A stretch of 43,243 bases of DNA, from positions 1 to 43,243 of the forward strand of contig JACPJR010000016.1 of the NCBI GenBank assembly GCA_016187565.1. Direction: 5' to 3'. Shown piece by piece: positions 8,863 through 18,727 of this stretch. Under the pieces are notes generated by a model, which was given only the letters and a program-made list of their open reading frames with translations, was not told where the DNA came from and searched no databases. Each line of letters opens with the position of its first letter. The stretch's first letter is position 1. This stretch comes from Candidatus Woesearchaeota archaeon (GTDB lineage: Archaea; Nanobdellota; Nanobdellia; Woesearchaeales; JACPJR01). Both the position numbers and the translations under genes were made by a program.

Positions 8863-9183
8863 ATGAAATGGCAGATAGTTGTATTGGCATTACTTGTACT
8901 CATGCCATCTGTTTTCGCTTATGGGTTTAATGACACCATCAGCGATGAGGATAAAGCAACATTCGATGAGATATTAGTTCCGGTAATGAAAATCTACGAT
9001 TTTGTGAAGTATAGTGCAACGGTCATTGCGGTCGTGGTCTTACTGTTTGCAGGAGTGAAATTTATGATGCATGGCAATGATCCGCGGCAGCGAGATGATG
9101 CAAAGCATATGGCAATGTATGTCGTTATCGGATTAGTCATTATCTGGGGAGCTCCCCTGATCGTTGAATATATAATCGCATGA
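8863..9183 (+). CDS. VirB2/TrbC-like pilin of a type IV secretion-like system
   Basis: 106 aa. Signal peptide at residues 1-19 (ends PSVFA), a short acidic segment, then two membrane helices (~48-68 and ~86-104) separated by a basic loop HGNDPRQRDDAK. Size and topology fit the TrbC/VirB2 pilin family, whose mature subunits have two helices joined by a positive loop. The ribosome site GGGGTGA lies 6 nt before the ATG. The stop codon overlaps the next start (ATGATGA), and the following genes encode VirB6-like and VirB4-like proteins, which supports the call. It begins what looks like a five-gene operon. Confidence 0.8.
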   Translation: MKWQIVVLALLVLMPSVFAYGFNDTISDEDKATFDEILVPVMKIYDFVKYSATVIAVVVLLFAGVKFMMHGNDPRQRDDAKHMAMYVVIGLVIIWGAPLIVEYIIA

Positions 9184-10544
9184 TGAAACCATGGATATAC
9201 CTTGTAACTATAGTACTGTTCAGTATCCAGGGTATTGCAGTCGATTGTTCATGGTTTCTAGATCAAACCGATTGCAATGCAATCTTAGCGAGTAATCTGA
9301 CTGATGATGAAAAAGAACTTGCCGTTGTTAATTTGTTATATACGGATTATTATGTGGCCAATCATACTTTTATTCAGAACTGGAATACCGGGTTAGATAT
9401 CACTGAACCACCTGAGAACGTGATGGTAGCTAATAGCACGTTCATTGCAAACGCTTGGATGACATTGCTAACCATAATGCCTTCTATGCGCATTGAAGAC
9501 AACCCCCACATCCGATCTTCTGCTACTATCATGGCAGGATATGGTTATGAGGTGATCGTCCCGGAAAACTATCAGGCTCGAGCATATCCTGAAACGAACA
9601 ATGGTGACTGTCAACGTTCATACAGACTACAAAAAAACTCATCAGTATTTTCCGTGAGCGATGGTCAAAAAGAACTGGGTAATAACCGATCCGTTACTAC
9701 AAATTTTTCCAAGAACACCACGCTGTATGCGAACTATACCATTACCACACAGATATCGGTTGACCATTATCAGTGGAAATTGGAATGTTGTCGAGAACTT
9801 AATTACGAATGTGTTGAAGAATGCTGGCAATGTCGGCATAATACACATGAAGATCTGGTAGATAGTATCGTCCTCAACGATTCACTAGTTGTTGTTTATG
9901 ATGATGATCCTGAAATTACAGAATTTACGTTAATCAACCAGTACCGTGATACCAATATCGGTATCTTCAACAACAGGAACAGCAACATCCACATCGAATC
10001 AGGCAATGCATCCTATGCTAGCTATAAACAGTTCTATTCGTTGGATTATGATTCTAAACCCTATTATGTGTTGCAACTTGTTGCAGATCCTATCAACGAA
10101 ACTCAGGTAAGAAATGTTTATACCTCTCAGGATGTTCTGATCTTTGCCCGAGATCCTGATTGTCAGATAACCTATAGTACACATTTTTTGACCAAAAATG
10201 CGTCCTGTCTGCTTAACTTCTCACAAATAACCATAGGCATAGACACCAATAAGTTTCAGTATGCGATCAACGAATCAATCTATGTTACCCTACTGCCCGC
10301 AAACACACCGATGACCGTATCCTATGGAAACATTACAGTAGAAGCTGAAAACGCTACGGTATTTCGTGCAAATCCATTAGCAACGAGGATTACTGCACAA
10401 CACGGTTACCTGAAAACAGCAACCATCATTGCCATTACCAACCCAGAAAATTGGGAACTGGTTGCTGATGTATCAGTCTTTTCAGCACTGCACTATGTTC
10501 TTTTCCTCGTACTTCGTAAATATTGGGGTGGTTTCTTTGGCTGA
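9180..10544 (+). CDS. Secreted Cys-containing protein of the secretion cluster, unknown function
   Basis: 454 aa with a signal peptide (residues 1-20, ...FSIQGIA) and a largely extracellular, Asn-glycosylation-rich body. A Cys cluster LECCRELNYECVEECWQC lies near residue 205, a likely disulfide knot or metal site. The C-terminus has a hydrophobic stretch (SALHYVLFLVLRKYWG) that may anchor it in the membrane. I do not recognise the family. Its position, overlapping the VirB2-like pilin gene by 4 nt and the VirB6-like gene by 8 nt, argues that it is a structural part of the same apparatus, perhaps taking the place of a bacterial VirB5-like tip protein; this role is a guess from context only. 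Confidence 0.75.
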   Translation: MMKPWIYLVTIVLFSIQGIAVDCSWFLDQTDCNAILASNLTDDEKELAVVNLLYTDYYVANHTFIQNWNTGLDITEPPENVMVANSTFIANAWMTLLTIMPSMRIEDNPHIRSSATIMAGYGYEVIVPENYQARAYPETNNGDCQRSYRLQKNSSVFSVSDGQKELGNNRSVTTNFSKNTTLYANYTITTQISVDHYQWKLECCRELNYECVEECWQCRHNTHEDLVDSIVLNDSLVVVYDDDPEITEFTLINQYRDTNIGIFNNRNSNIHIESGNASYASYKQFYSLDYDSKPYYVLQLVADPINETQVRNVYTSQDVLIFARDPDCQITYSTHFLTKNASCLLNFSQITIGIDTNKFQYAINESIYVTLLPANTPMTVSYGNITVEAENATVFRANPLATRITAQHGYLKTATIIAITNPENWELVADVSVFSALHYVLFLVLRKYWGGFFG

Positions 10545-11370
10545 TTGTGGCTTGGCTAATTTAGGTGCTTGTCTGCCTGAGAAATTCTTTGAGTACATTC
10601 TCTCGCTCATCAATGCACCACTGCAATGGTTGCTTGATCTTATCCGATCGTTGCTGACTGAACCTGTTGATATTTACTTGTTTGGTTATTTCTGGGCTAT
10701 TGTGATTTATATCCTATCACTCTTTTATGGGCTCCTGTTAACGTACAGCGGGTTTCGATTCATGTTTTCAGGTCATGATGTAATTATGCGAGAGAATGCA
10801 AAATCATGGCTCAAAAACATCATTATCATGATGGTACTTGTCCAGGCATCTTTTTTCCTTTATGAGTTGGTCATTGAAGTAGGTGCAGCACTCACGGCAG
10901 GAATCATGACCTTAATACCAAATGATTTCTTTCTGTTAACCGCAGACAGTTTCATTAATTTCACGCTTGAACTCGTGTTTGGATTAATCTATCTCATCGT
11001 ATTACTCATCACGTTACTTGTATTGGTCATGCGTTATCTCTTTGTAGGCATAGGAGTTATCTTTTTTCCTATCGGTCTTTTTCTGCTGTTTATCCCGCCA
11101 TTACAGGGATATGGCAAAGGTATTCTGCATCTTTGTGGAACGTTTATTTTTATGACCTTTTTCCAGACCATTATTTTACTCGCAGCTTCATTAGTCGTCG
11201 AAGTACCCTTTTTTGAACATATCAAAATATTGGTCATGATTTGTGCTTTTTTGCTCGTCAATATACTCGTGGTTTTTCTCATGATGATCAGTATCGGTAA
11301 AATCAATGAGTTGAGTGGCATGAATACCAGTTTGAAAGTGGTTGCAAGTCGTTTAGTACGACTGAGTTAA
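10537..11370 (+). CDS. VirB6/TrbL-like polytopic membrane protein
   Basis: About 277 aa with roughly six membrane helices, including GYFWAIVIYILSLFYGLLL and a strongly hydrophobic block at LVFGLIYLIVLLITLLVLV. The size and topology suit the VirB6/TrbL inner-membrane channel component. I place the start at the TTG at 10537 because GGGGTGG (10525-10531) sits 5 nt upstream, like the GGGGTGA site of the pilin gene, and the protein then begins M-ADCGLANLGACLPE. ATG starts further upstream (10429, 10471, 10495) are possible but would overlap the previous gene by 50 nt or more. It is followed after 1 nt by the VirB4-like ATPase gene. Confidence 0.75.
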   Translation: MADCGLANLGACLPEKFFEYILSLINAPLQWLLDLIRSLLTEPVDIYLFGYFWAIVIYILSLFYGLLLTYSGFRFMFSGHDVIMRENAKSWLKNIIIMMVLVQASFFLYELVIEVGAALTAGIMTLIPNDFFLLTADSFINFTLELVFGLIYLIVLLITLLVLVMRYLFVGIGVIFFPIGLFLLFIPPLQGYGKGILHLCGTFIFMTFFQTIILLAASLVVEVPFFEHIKILVMICAFLLVNILVVFLMMISIGKINELSGMNTSLKVVASRLVRLS

Positions 11371-11371
11371 C

Positions 11372-14347
11372 ATGTCATATGAAATACCATCGCAATTAGC
11401 GTACCAGGAAAAGATCATCTTTGATCTTACCTTTGAACAATTAGTCTATGCAGGAATCTTTCTGCCCCTTGTCGTCATCATCCTGTTTAAAACAGCGTGG
11501 CCAGAATTCCTGCGATGGATGGTAAGTACCATTGTTATGATTCTCGGCATTTGTTTTATGTTTTTTGATTTGAAACACTGGCTCAAGAACTGGTACGAAT
11601 ATCTTAAGTTACGAAAAGTCGATACCAACAGCGAACGAATGATTCATTTTCTGGAAGTCAAACAGATAAAAGCACAAGTACTTACGACAAAAGAAAAGAA
11701 ATTAGCATTTCTGAAAGTAGAACCACTGAATTTTGCCATACGAACGCAGGAAGAACAAGAAATGATTATCCAGCAGTTTAAGAAATTCCTGAATGCACTT
11801 GATTTTCCGATTCAGATTCTCATGGATACGGTTCCCATACGACTTGAAGATTACCTGACATCACTCGAGAAACGAGTGCCTGCAACGTATAAGGAACAGT
11901 TTCTGGAATACAAAAAACATCTGTTGACGACTATAGAAAACGATAAAATCCTGAACAGGAATTTTTATGTCATCATTCCACAAAAAGAAGATCTTGATAT
12001 CCAAGTAACCTTATGCCAATCACGATTAAACGACCTCGGACTTAAAACCAGGAGATTAACAGACAACGAAATAGGATCGGTTATTTCAAAGTTCTATCGA
12101 GGAGATCCCATTACCTTTTGTCCTGACCGTATTGAAAACAATATTGATTTAGTTAAGGTTAATGAACAACTCAATCGCATCGTAGCTGCCGTCGGCTATC
12201 CACGCCTTGTTGAAGCTGGATTCTTAGATAAGATTGTCATGGCTGCTGGTGACTTTGATTTGGCATTGCACATCAATCCATTTCCCATTGAACAACTCAT
12301 GGTCATGCTCAACAAGGAATTACAAAAACAGCGGGCAGATCTGTATGCTGCCCAATTACAGAATGTTATTAATCCATCACTTGAAATCCAGTATACTGAT
12401 ACCAGAACAACACTCGAAAACCTGCAAAAAGGATCGGAAAAATTGTTTATGGTCTCATTGTACATCAATTGTCGGGCTGATACTGCTTATCAACTCAATC
12501 TCTTGACACGCAAAGTTCAGTCTGAACTCAATAGTTTAATGATTCAGCCAAAAGTACCCTTGTTTCGTATGATTGACGGTCTTAAATCCGTTGCTCCTTT
12601 AGCCGTTGACAAACTTAAATATCAGCGTAACATTACGTCAACTGCCTTAAGCGCATTCTTTCCCTTTACGTCACCGTTTTTGCAGGTCGATACGACGGGC
12701 GTAGGCTTTGGATTAAATAAAAATAATATCCCCATCATTCGGGACATCTTTAAACTGAGTAATCCAAATGGCTGTATTTTAGCTACCTCTGGCAGCGGCA
12801 AGAGTTACATGGCAAAATTGTTTATTGCACGACATCTCTTGAATGGCACTAACGTTATCATTATTGATCCACAAAGCGAATATAAAGATCTCGTCAGGAA
12901 GTTTCATGGAGAAGTTATTGCATTGCACCGGACTTCTCAAACCATGATTAATCCGCTTGATCTCATGGGACATGATTATGCTGAAAAGCGTCTTAGTTTA
13001 ATGGATTTAATGCAGGTCATGCTCGGAGAATTAACTGAACCGCAGAAAAGTTTCATTGATCGAGCATTGACCGAAACCTATGCACGAAAAGGTATAACCG
13101 ATGATGCTGCCACGTGGAACAATAAACCGCCAAAACTCAGCGATCTGTTAATCGTTCTTGAACAGATGGAAAAGCTGGCAACGGTTATGGAAAAAACAAC
13201 GTTGCGAAGTCTGGTTAACCGTTTAGCAATGTATGTCAGTGGCGTATTCTCATTCTGCAATCAGGATACCAATATGCAGTGTAATGATACACTGGTATGT
13301 TTTGATATCGGTGCCATGCCAAAACAGGTCAAACCAGTTATTATGTTCCTTGTCCTTGATTATGTCTACATGAAAATGAGAAAAGATATTCATCGTAAAT
13401 TACTGGTGGTGGATGAAGCATGGGCATTGTTGGAAAGAAGCGAAGAGGCTTCTTATATCTTCGAAATTGTTAAAACATGTCGAAAATTTAATCTGGGGTT
13501 ATTATTAATCAATCAGGAAGTTGAAGGACTCCTGACCAGTAAAGCAGGTAAAAGTGTGCTCGCTAATTCTGCCTATACCATCTTAATGCGTCAAAAACCG
13601 TCAGTCATGAAAGATATGGAACAGACCTTTGATCTCAGTAAGGCAGAAGTTAATTACTTGCTAAGCGCATCAGTCGGTCAAGGAATTCTGATCATGGAAA
13701 ATGACCATTCTGAACTCAGAATCCTAGCATCGCCCATGGAACATGAGTTGATAACAACCAATGCCGATGAACGGTTACAAAAGGATCAAGGAATAATCAC
13801 TGAAAACAGGAATGATGTCACCATAACCGTCGATGACGAAAAAGGCATTTACAGTCACAACAAACTGACCTTACCCGAGATCAAGTATTTGATAGCAAAG
13901 GGCTACAAGGATGTCCAGCAGTACAGCATTACTTCTCGGAAAAAGGAAAGATTTCTTTTGAAGCCAAGATTCAATGAAGGGATAAACCATTATTTCCTGA
14001 CTATGGATATTTACACTTTTATCAGACAGTTTACCGATAAGGTCTGGCTCTATGAAACCATCAAACCAGACATTGTGTTTACCATTGATGACAGGCAAAT
14101 CGGGATTGAAGTTGAAACAGGCAAACAGCTGGAAAAGGATAAACAAAAGGTTTTGGAGAAGGCTGCATACAACAATGAACATTATGCTGATTGGTTCTTT
14201 GTGGTGACTGATAAGAACATTGTACAAAAATATAAGCAGTTTGGCAAAACCATAGATAAACGATCTATAGGAAATTATCTCGCCAAAATATGCCAAAAAT
14301 GTCCGCAGCCAATTTGCTCAAAGAAGCCGTACGGACAAGGAATTTGA
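11372..14347 (+). CDS. virB4: PrgI-VirB4 type IV secretion ATPase with C-terminal PD-(D/E)XK-like domain
   Basis: 991 aa. Residues 1-80 (YEIPSQLAYQEKIIFDLTFE, two membrane helices) match the PrgI/VirB3-like family. Residues ~100-800 are a VirB4/TraC-type ATPase with Walker A SGSGKS near 473-478 and Walker B LLVVDEAW near 677-684; it would power pilus assembly or DNA/protein transfer at the inner membrane. After about residue 830 there is an additional ~150-aa part: a winged-helix-like stretch (SHNKLTLPEIKYLIAKGY), then KPDIVFTIDDRQIGIEVETGK, which has the PD...ExE layout of replication-relaxation/PD-(D/E)XK domains, and a Cys-containing tail. Usual VirB4 proteins lack this. Whether the domain cuts DNA is uncertain because the canonical ExK is ExE here. 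The start ATG is 1 nt after the VirB6-like gene. Confidence 0.88.
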   Translation: MSYEIPSQLAYQEKIIFDLTFEQLVYAGIFLPLVVIILFKTAWPEFLRWMVSTIVMILGICFMFFDLKHWLKNWYEYLKLRKVDTNSERMIHFLEVKQIKAQVLTTKEKKLAFLKVEPLNFAIRTQEEQEMIIQQFKKFLNALDFPIQILMDTVPIRLEDYLTSLEKRVPATYKEQFLEYKKHLLTTIENDKILNRNFYVIIPQKEDLDIQVTLCQSRLNDLGLKTRRLTDNEIGSVISKFYRGDPITFCPDRIENNIDLVKVNEQLNRIVAAVGYPRLVEAGFLDKIVMAAGDFDLALHINPFPIEQLMVMLNKELQKQRADLYAAQLQNVINPSLEIQYTDTRTTLENLQKGSEKLFMVSLYINCRADTAYQLNLLTRKVQSELNSLMIQPKVPLFRMIDGLKSVAPLAVDKLKYQRNITSTALSAFFPFTSPFLQVDTTGVGFGLNKNNIPIIRDIFKLSNPNGCILATSGSGKSYMAKLFIARHLLNGTNVIIIDPQSEYKDLVRKFHGEVIALHRTSQTMINPLDLMGHDYAEKRLSLMDLMQVMLGELTEPQKSFIDRALTETYARKGITDDAATWNNKPPKLSDLLIVLEQMEKLATVMEKTTLRSLVNRLAMYVSGVFSFCNQDTNMQCNDTLVCFDIGAMPKQVKPVIMFLVLDYVYMKMRKDIHRKLLVVDEAWALLERSEEASYIFEIVKTCRKFNLGLLLINQEVEGLLTSKAGKSVLANSAYTILMRQKPSVMKDMEQTFDLSKAEVNYLLSASVGQGILIMENDHSELRILASPMEHELITTNADERLQKDQGIITENRNDVTITVDDEKGIYSHNKLTLPEIKYLIAKGYKDVQQYSITSRKKERFLLKPRFNEGINHYFLTMDIYTFIRQFTDKVWLYETIKPDIVFTIDDRQIGIEVETGKQLEKDKQKVLEKAAYNNEHYADWFFVVTDKNIVQKYKQFGKTIDKRSIGNYLAKICQKCPQPICSKKPYGQGI

Positions 14348-14353
14348 GGGTTT

Positions 14354-14368
14354 CAGCCATTTTGGCTG
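14354..14368 (+). other. Hairpin between the VirB4-like gene and the 59-aa gene
   Basis: CAGCCA-TTT-TGGCTG forms a perfect 6-bp stem with a 3-nt loop, starting 6 nt after the VirB4 stop codon. No T-run follows, so it may be a processing or stability element rather than a terminator. Confidence 0.35.
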
Positions 14369-14417
14369 TACCCCATAAAGAGCTCTTTATTACAAGAGAA
14401 GTGAGGAGGAAAAAACC

Positions 14418-14597
14418 ATGGAAAACCAAGAAGTACAGCAGCAATTAAGACCAGTAAAGATTGAGCAGCTAAACAAGCAGCCAATCGTAGAAACGTCTTT
14501 GCAACTCAGCGAAGATAAGAAATGGATGGTTCACAAGACAACCATCACTGACATCAAACCGTTAAGTTATGTCGAGAAAGTTATGGGCTCAATTTGA
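14418..14597 (+). CDS. Small conserved-looking 59-aa protein at the end of the secretion operon
   Basis: 59 aa beginning MENQEVQQQLRPVKIEQ and containing SEDKKWMVHKTTITDIKPLS. There is no signal peptide, membrane segment or Cys. A strong ribosome site (GTGAGGAGG, 14401-14409) lies 8 nt before the ATG, and a hairpin-plus-T-run terminator overlaps the 3' end, so this is a real gene closing the operon. A second, start-less copy lies at 35822-35966 with a 41-bp identical stretch. Function unknown; small soluble partner of the secretion ATPase, or a regulator, are both possible. Confidence 0.7.
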   Translation: MENQEVQQQLRPVKIEQLNKQPIVETSLQLSEDKKWMVHKTTITDIKPLSYVEKVMGSI

Positions 14598-14609
14598 GCC
14601 CTTTTTATT
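14585..14609 (+). terminator. Hairpin and T-run terminator of the secretion operon
   Basis: GGGCTC-AATTT-GAGCCC (6-bp perfect stem, 5-nt loop) followed directly by TTTTTATT. The stop codon of the 59-aa gene lies inside the hairpin. It is shaped like an intrinsic terminator; archaeal termination relies mostly on the T-run. Confidence 0.65.
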
Positions 14610-14729
14610 ATATCTACTTCGTTGAATCTGTATGGTGGAAGAAGCATTCGTCTGTGGAGAGCCCATCTGTATTCGTTTTACCCTCGACTCGTTCGTTCTC
14701 ATGAACACGTAAAAATAAAAGCCTTGGGT

Positions 14730-15269
14730 TTAGAACTTTTTACTCGCTTTGAACAAAATCATAATTCCTAGAATATAAGCTGGAATAAGTAATATAATTC
14801 CTAGTATTGATAATATTACCGTCAGAAAAGAGATCCCAACGATTATCAATAATATGCCAGCTCCTTTTGCAAGACCGCCAAATAATCCTTTTAATTTAAG
14901 AACACTAATACCAAATATTATTTCTAGGATTCCAAATAATAACAGAACAAGAATAGAAAAAAATAATCCAAATAACTCAGGGCGGTATACAGACACAATA
15001 TAAAATCCATTTAAAATAAAAGCAAATATTAAAGAAATAATAGAAATGATTTTTAATAACGAATTTTTTGAATAAATCCCAAGTAACACATACCCATAAA
15101 TGAAAATTAAATATGAAAAAAAGGATATTAATAATATAATTACATAATAAGTTACTAAATTTCCTGTTAATTTATTAAGGCTTTTTAAAACCTCAAAAAT
15201 AATTGCAGGTACTACGGTTAAAAGAGTTATTATTCCTGCAACCGCAGAATGCTTAAGAGTTATATTCAT
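14730..15269 (-). CDS. Polytopic membrane protein, unknown
   Basis: 179 aa, almost entirely hydrophobic, with about five membrane helices and a short basic C-terminus (FKASKKF). I do not recognise the family; it resembles the many DUF-type small integral membrane proteins with no charged motif. A TATA box TTTATATA lies 26-33 nt upstream, so it is probably expressed alone from a leaderless transcript. It sits between the secretion operon, transcribed towards it, and the R-M operon, in a noticeably AT-rich stretch that continues into the R-M genes. Confidence 0.65.
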   Translation of the reverse strand: MNITLKHSAVAGIITLLTVVPAIIFEVLKSLNKLTGNLVTYYVIILLISFFSYLIFIYGYVLLGIYSKNSLLKIISIISLIFAFILNGFYIVSVYRPELFGLFFSILVLLLFGILEIIFGISVLKLKGLFGGLAKGAGILLIIVGISFLTVILSILGIILLIPAYILGIMILFKASKKF

Positions 15270-15294
15270 ACTGAAGTTATCGTGTTATCATATG

Positions 15295-15302
15295 TATATA
15301 AA
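15295..15302 (-). promoter_or_regulatory. TATA box of the 179-aa membrane protein gene
   Basis: The - strand reads TTTATATA, 26-33 nt before the ATG at 15269, the usual spacing for a leaderless archaeal start. Confidence 0.55.
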
Positions 15303-15348
15303 TGTTTCTTTGATAGGGAGTTTTCCGCCAGAAATCTCCTGCTTACGC

Positions 15349-15516
15349 CTAAGATTGGTAATTCCTTTTATCACTTGTTACTATATATTGCTTTCTGCCA
15401 CTGGGCCATTTGTCAGAAATATAATTCATAGAGTATTCAGAAGTATTTGATAGGCTACTATTAATCAACTCAGTTGTATCTTGACTAAATAATTCGTAAA
15501 GGCTTTTTATGTCCAT
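15349..15516 (-). CDS. Possible 55-aa ORF or gene remnant downstream of hsdR
   Basis: An open frame starting MDIKSLYELFSQ and ending at TAG, 43 nt downstream of the hsdR stop on the same strand. It has ordinary amphipathic composition (containing ISDKWPSGRKQYIV) but no ribosome site, and its frame is open upstream of the ATG without a better start. It could be a small gene, or the start of a longer gene cut short. The rest of the 290-nt gap between 15270 and 15559 holds only the promoter of the membrane-protein gene. Confidence 0.25.
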   Translation of the reverse strand: MDIKSLYELFSQDTTELINSSLSNTSEYSMNYISDKWPSGRKQYIVTSDKRNYQS

Positions 15517-15559
15517 TTTATAAGATCCGAGTCCATTCTTTCTTTCTAGAGGGAAAAAC

Positions 15560-18500
15560 TCATTTACTTACCCAACCCTTAGCAATTAATTCTGCTTGCT
15601 TCAAAACTGTTTCAATTGCATTCTTCTCTTTATCAGGAGGATAACCATATTTTCTTAAAATCTTCTTGACTTTCAAACGCATTCCTGCTTGTACACTTTC
15701 CCTTTGAGTCCAATCTATTGTTACACTATTTCTAATCATTTCAGTTAATTCTAATGCAATTTTTCTGAGAGCATCATCACCTAAAATTTTAACAGCACTA
15801 TCATTAACTTCAAGAGCATCATAAAATGCAACCTCATCATCACTCATATTAAGCTCTTTACCTCTGCCTTTCTCATCTCTTACTTTTCTTGCTAATTCAA
15901 TCAACTCTTCAATAACTTGGGCAGCTTCTATACTCTTATTTGTATATTTCTTGATGGTTTTATCGAGCAAGTCCATGAATGATTTAGCTTGAACCATATT
16001 TTTCTTTGAAATGATTCTTATTTCATCATTGAGCAGTTTCTTTAATGCTTCAAATGCAAGATTCTTCTGAGGCATTTCCTTGACTTCTGCCAAGAAACCC
16101 TCAGATAAAATGGAGAGTTCTGGTTTTTGAATTCCTGCTGCTTCAAAAATATCTATAATTCTATCGGAGATTACCGCTTTTGACAAAATCTGCTTAATTG
16201 CAGAATCAAATTTATCCTGTAATTCTCTCTTTGTTTCTGTTGTTTTAGTAATGGCAGATTTTATTGCTTGGAAAAGTCCCACTTCATCTTTTATTTTCAT
16301 CGCCTGATCATGTGGAACAGCTAAAGAAAATGCTTTTAGAAGCGCAGTTACTTCTCTGGCAAATCTCTCCTTTTTGTCTTTCTCTTTGAGAATATGCTCC
16401 ATTGCAGACGGAACAAAAGAGATTCTCTCTTCTGGTCTATGCTGGAAGAATTTTTTATAATTGAAGCCATAAAACATATCTTTTACAACTTCATACTTTT
16501 CCATCATGAGCTTAACTGCTTGCTCTTGGTCAAAAGTCGGTTTTCCTTTTCCACCACTTTCGGTATAATTCATTAAAGCTTTTTTAAGTTCAGCACCAAC
16601 ACCCATATAATCAACGATTAAACCGCCTTCTTTTCCCGGATAAACTCTGTTTACTCTGGCAATTGCCTGCATTAATGTATGTCCTTTTATGGGCTTGTCT
16701 AAATACATAGTATGAAGAGAGGGAGCATCAAAGCCAGTCAGAAACATATCTCTTACAACTATTAATTTTAATTCATGCTTATCATTTTTTAGATTATCTC
16801 CTATCTGCTTTCTTCTCTTTCTATTTCTTATATGCTGTTGCCATTCTTTAGGATCAGAAGCTGAACCAGTCATAACGATTTTTATAAAGCCTTTGTCATC
16901 ATCTTCATTATGCCATTCTGGTTTTACTTTTATTATTTCGTTGTATAAATCAACACAAATTCTTCTGCTCATACCAACAATAATTCCTTTTCCTTCTAAA
17001 ACAGATATTCTTTCCTCAAAATGCTTTACTATATCTTTGGCGATTCTGCTTATTCTTCTGGGAGAGCCTGCAACCTTTTCCAATTGCGCCCATTTGCTTT
17101 TTAGTTTGTCTTTGCCTTCAATTTCTTCCCCTTCTGTGGCTTCCTCAAACTCTTCATCTATTTTCGGTCTTTCTTCGGGCTTTAGTTCAAGTTTTGCTAA
17201 TCTACTTTCATAAAAAATTCTAACCGTAGCTCCATCTTCAACTGCCTGCTCAATATCATAGACATCAACATATTTCCCGAATACTGCTGGGGTGCTTCTA
17301 TCTGATTTCTCAATAGGAGTTCCAGTAAATCCAATAAACGAGGCATTTGGCAGGGCATCTCTCAAATACTTAGCATATCCATAAGTGATTAATGCTTTTT
17401 CTTTCTTGTCTAATATTTTAGCAGAAAAACCATACTGGCTTCTATGGGCTTCATCGGCAATAACAATTATGTTATCTCTTTCTGAGAGAATAGGATATTT
17501 TTCTCTGTCTTCTTCTGGAAAGAATTTTTGTATTGTTGTGAAAACAACACCGCCAGAAGATACTTTGAGAAGTTTCTGAATTTCTTTTCTGTCATTTGCT
17601 TGTGTCGGCTTCTGCCTTAGAATCTCTTGGCATTTTCCAAAAGTTCCAAATAGCTGGTCGTCTAAATCGTTTCTATCAGTTAAGACTATGATTGTAGGAT
17701 TGTCAAATTCTCTGACTAATTTTCCAGAGTAGAAAACCATCGTTAAAGACTTGCCAGAGCCTTGCGTATGCCAGACCACTCCTGCTTTTTTATCGCCTTT
17801 TGGCTGTTCTTTAACAGATGAAAGCCCATAAGATTCTGGAGCTTCTCTTACTTGCATGATTGATTTTGCACTGGCTCTTCTTGTTGATTCTATTGCTTTA
17901 ATCACAGCCCAATATTGATGATAAGCAGCTACTTTCTTTTTTGTCTCTTTATCTTTTTCAAAAACAATGAAGTTCCTGATAATATCCAATATTCTCTTTT
18001 TATCACACATTCCTCTGAGTAGGATTTCTATCTCGGTAAATCCTTTCTTTGGCTTTTCTCCGTTGATGGTTTTCCATTGCATAAACCTCTCTCTTTCAGA
18101 GGTGATTGTTCCTGCTCGTGCTTCGATTCCATCACTGATGATTAAGATTTCATTAAATCTGAATAAAGACGGTAGCTGTTGCATATAAGTTTGGAATTGG
18201 TCGTAAGCTGTCCAAATATCCGCTTTTTCATCTGCCAGATTCTTTAATTCCAAAACTACTAACGGCAAGCCATTTATGAACACAATAACATCAGGTCTTC
18301 TTTCAACATTATTTTCAATAATTGTAAACTGATTAACTGCTGAAAATTCATTATTTTCGAGGTTATCAAAGTCGAATAATTTAACTATAATGTGCCTTTC
18401 TTCTCCGCCTTTTGAGATTGGAATACTCACCCCATCAACAAGCAGCTTATGGAAACTTTCATTATCGGCAATGAGTTTCTGGCTTTCACTTCTCAGAATT

Positions 18501-18727
18501 TGCTTTATTGCCTGCTCTCTTGCTTCTTCTGGGATTGATGGGTTAATTTTCCTTAAAGCATATCGCAATTTATTAACAAGAACAACATCTTTGTAGTCTG
18601 CTCTTAAAGCAGAGCTTCCGCCAGGCAGATATTCCTCATTGCTTCCTCTGATTATATCATAATCAAGATTCTTGAGAATACCCAAAACATTCTCTTCAAC
18701 GTGTTCTTCAGTTATTAGTTTTTTCAT
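15560..18727 (-). CDS. hsdR: Type I restriction enzyme, restriction and translocation subunit HsdR
   Basis: 1055 aa, the usual length for HsdR. The N-terminal nuclease has RRPDVIVF...LVVLELKN (residues ~142-165, the PD...ExK motif). The SF2 motor follows with Walker A HTQGSGKS near residue 322, DEAH near 422 ([13 protein letters not shown]), GFTGTP near 470 and the later helicase motif [16 protein letters not shown] and QAIARVNR. With HsdM and HsdS it forms the ATP-dependent complex that cuts unmodified DNA. The start overlaps the ParB-like gene by 20 nt, so hsdR is the last well-supported gene of the operon. Confidence 0.95.
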   Translation of the reverse strand: MKKLITEEHVEENVLGILKNLDYDIIRGSNEEYLPGGSSALRADYKDVVLVNKLRYALRKINPSIPEEAREQAIKQILRSESQKLIADNESFHKLLVDGVSIPISKGGEERHIIVKLFDFDNLENNEFSAVNQFTIIENNVERRPDVIVFINGLPLVVLELKNLADEKADIWTAYDQFQTYMQQLPSLFRFNEILIISDGIEARAGTITSERERFMQWKTINGEKPKKGFTEIEILLRGMCDKKRILDIIRNFIVFEKDKETKKKVAAYHQYWAVIKAIESTRRASAKSIMQVREAPESYGLSSVKEQPKGDKKAGVVWHTQGSGKSLTMVFYSGKLVREFDNPTIIVLTDRNDLDDQLFGTFGKCQEILRQKPTQANDRKEIQKLLKVSSGGVVFTTIQKFFPEEDREKYPILSERDNIIVIADEAHRSQYGFSAKILDKKEKALITYGYAKYLRDALPNASFIGFTGTPIEKSDRSTPAVFGKYVDVYDIEQAVEDGATVRIFYESRLAKLELKPEERPKIDEEFEEATEGEEIEGKDKLKSKWAQLEKVAGSPRRISRIAKDIVKHFEERISVLEGKGIIVGMSRRICVDLYNEIIKVKPEWHNEDDDKGFIKIVMTGSASDPKEWQQHIRNRKRRKQIGDNLKNDKHELKLIVVRDMFLTGFDAPSLHTMYLDKPIKGHTLMQAIARVNRVYPGKEGGLIVDYMGVGAELKKALMNYTESGGKGKPTFDQEQAVKLMMEKYEVVKDMFYGFNYKKFFQHRPEERISFVPSAMEHILKEKDKKERFAREVTALLKAFSLAVPHDQAMKIKDEVGLFQAIKSAITKTTETKRELQDKFDSAIKQILSKAVISDRIIDIFEAAGIQKPELSILSEGFLAEVKEMPQKNLAFEALKKLLNDEIRIISKKNMVQAKSFMDLLDKTIKKYTNKSIEAAQVIEELIELARKVRDEKGRGKELNMSDDEVAFYDALEVNDSAVKILGDDALRKIALELTEMIRNSVTIDWTQRESVQAGMRLKVKKILRKYGYPPDKEKNAIETVLKQAELIAKGWVSK

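Noticed and set aside
15557-15563. An ATGA overlap at the hsdR stop suggesting another coupled gene
   Set aside because: That frame stops after five codons (MSFSL).
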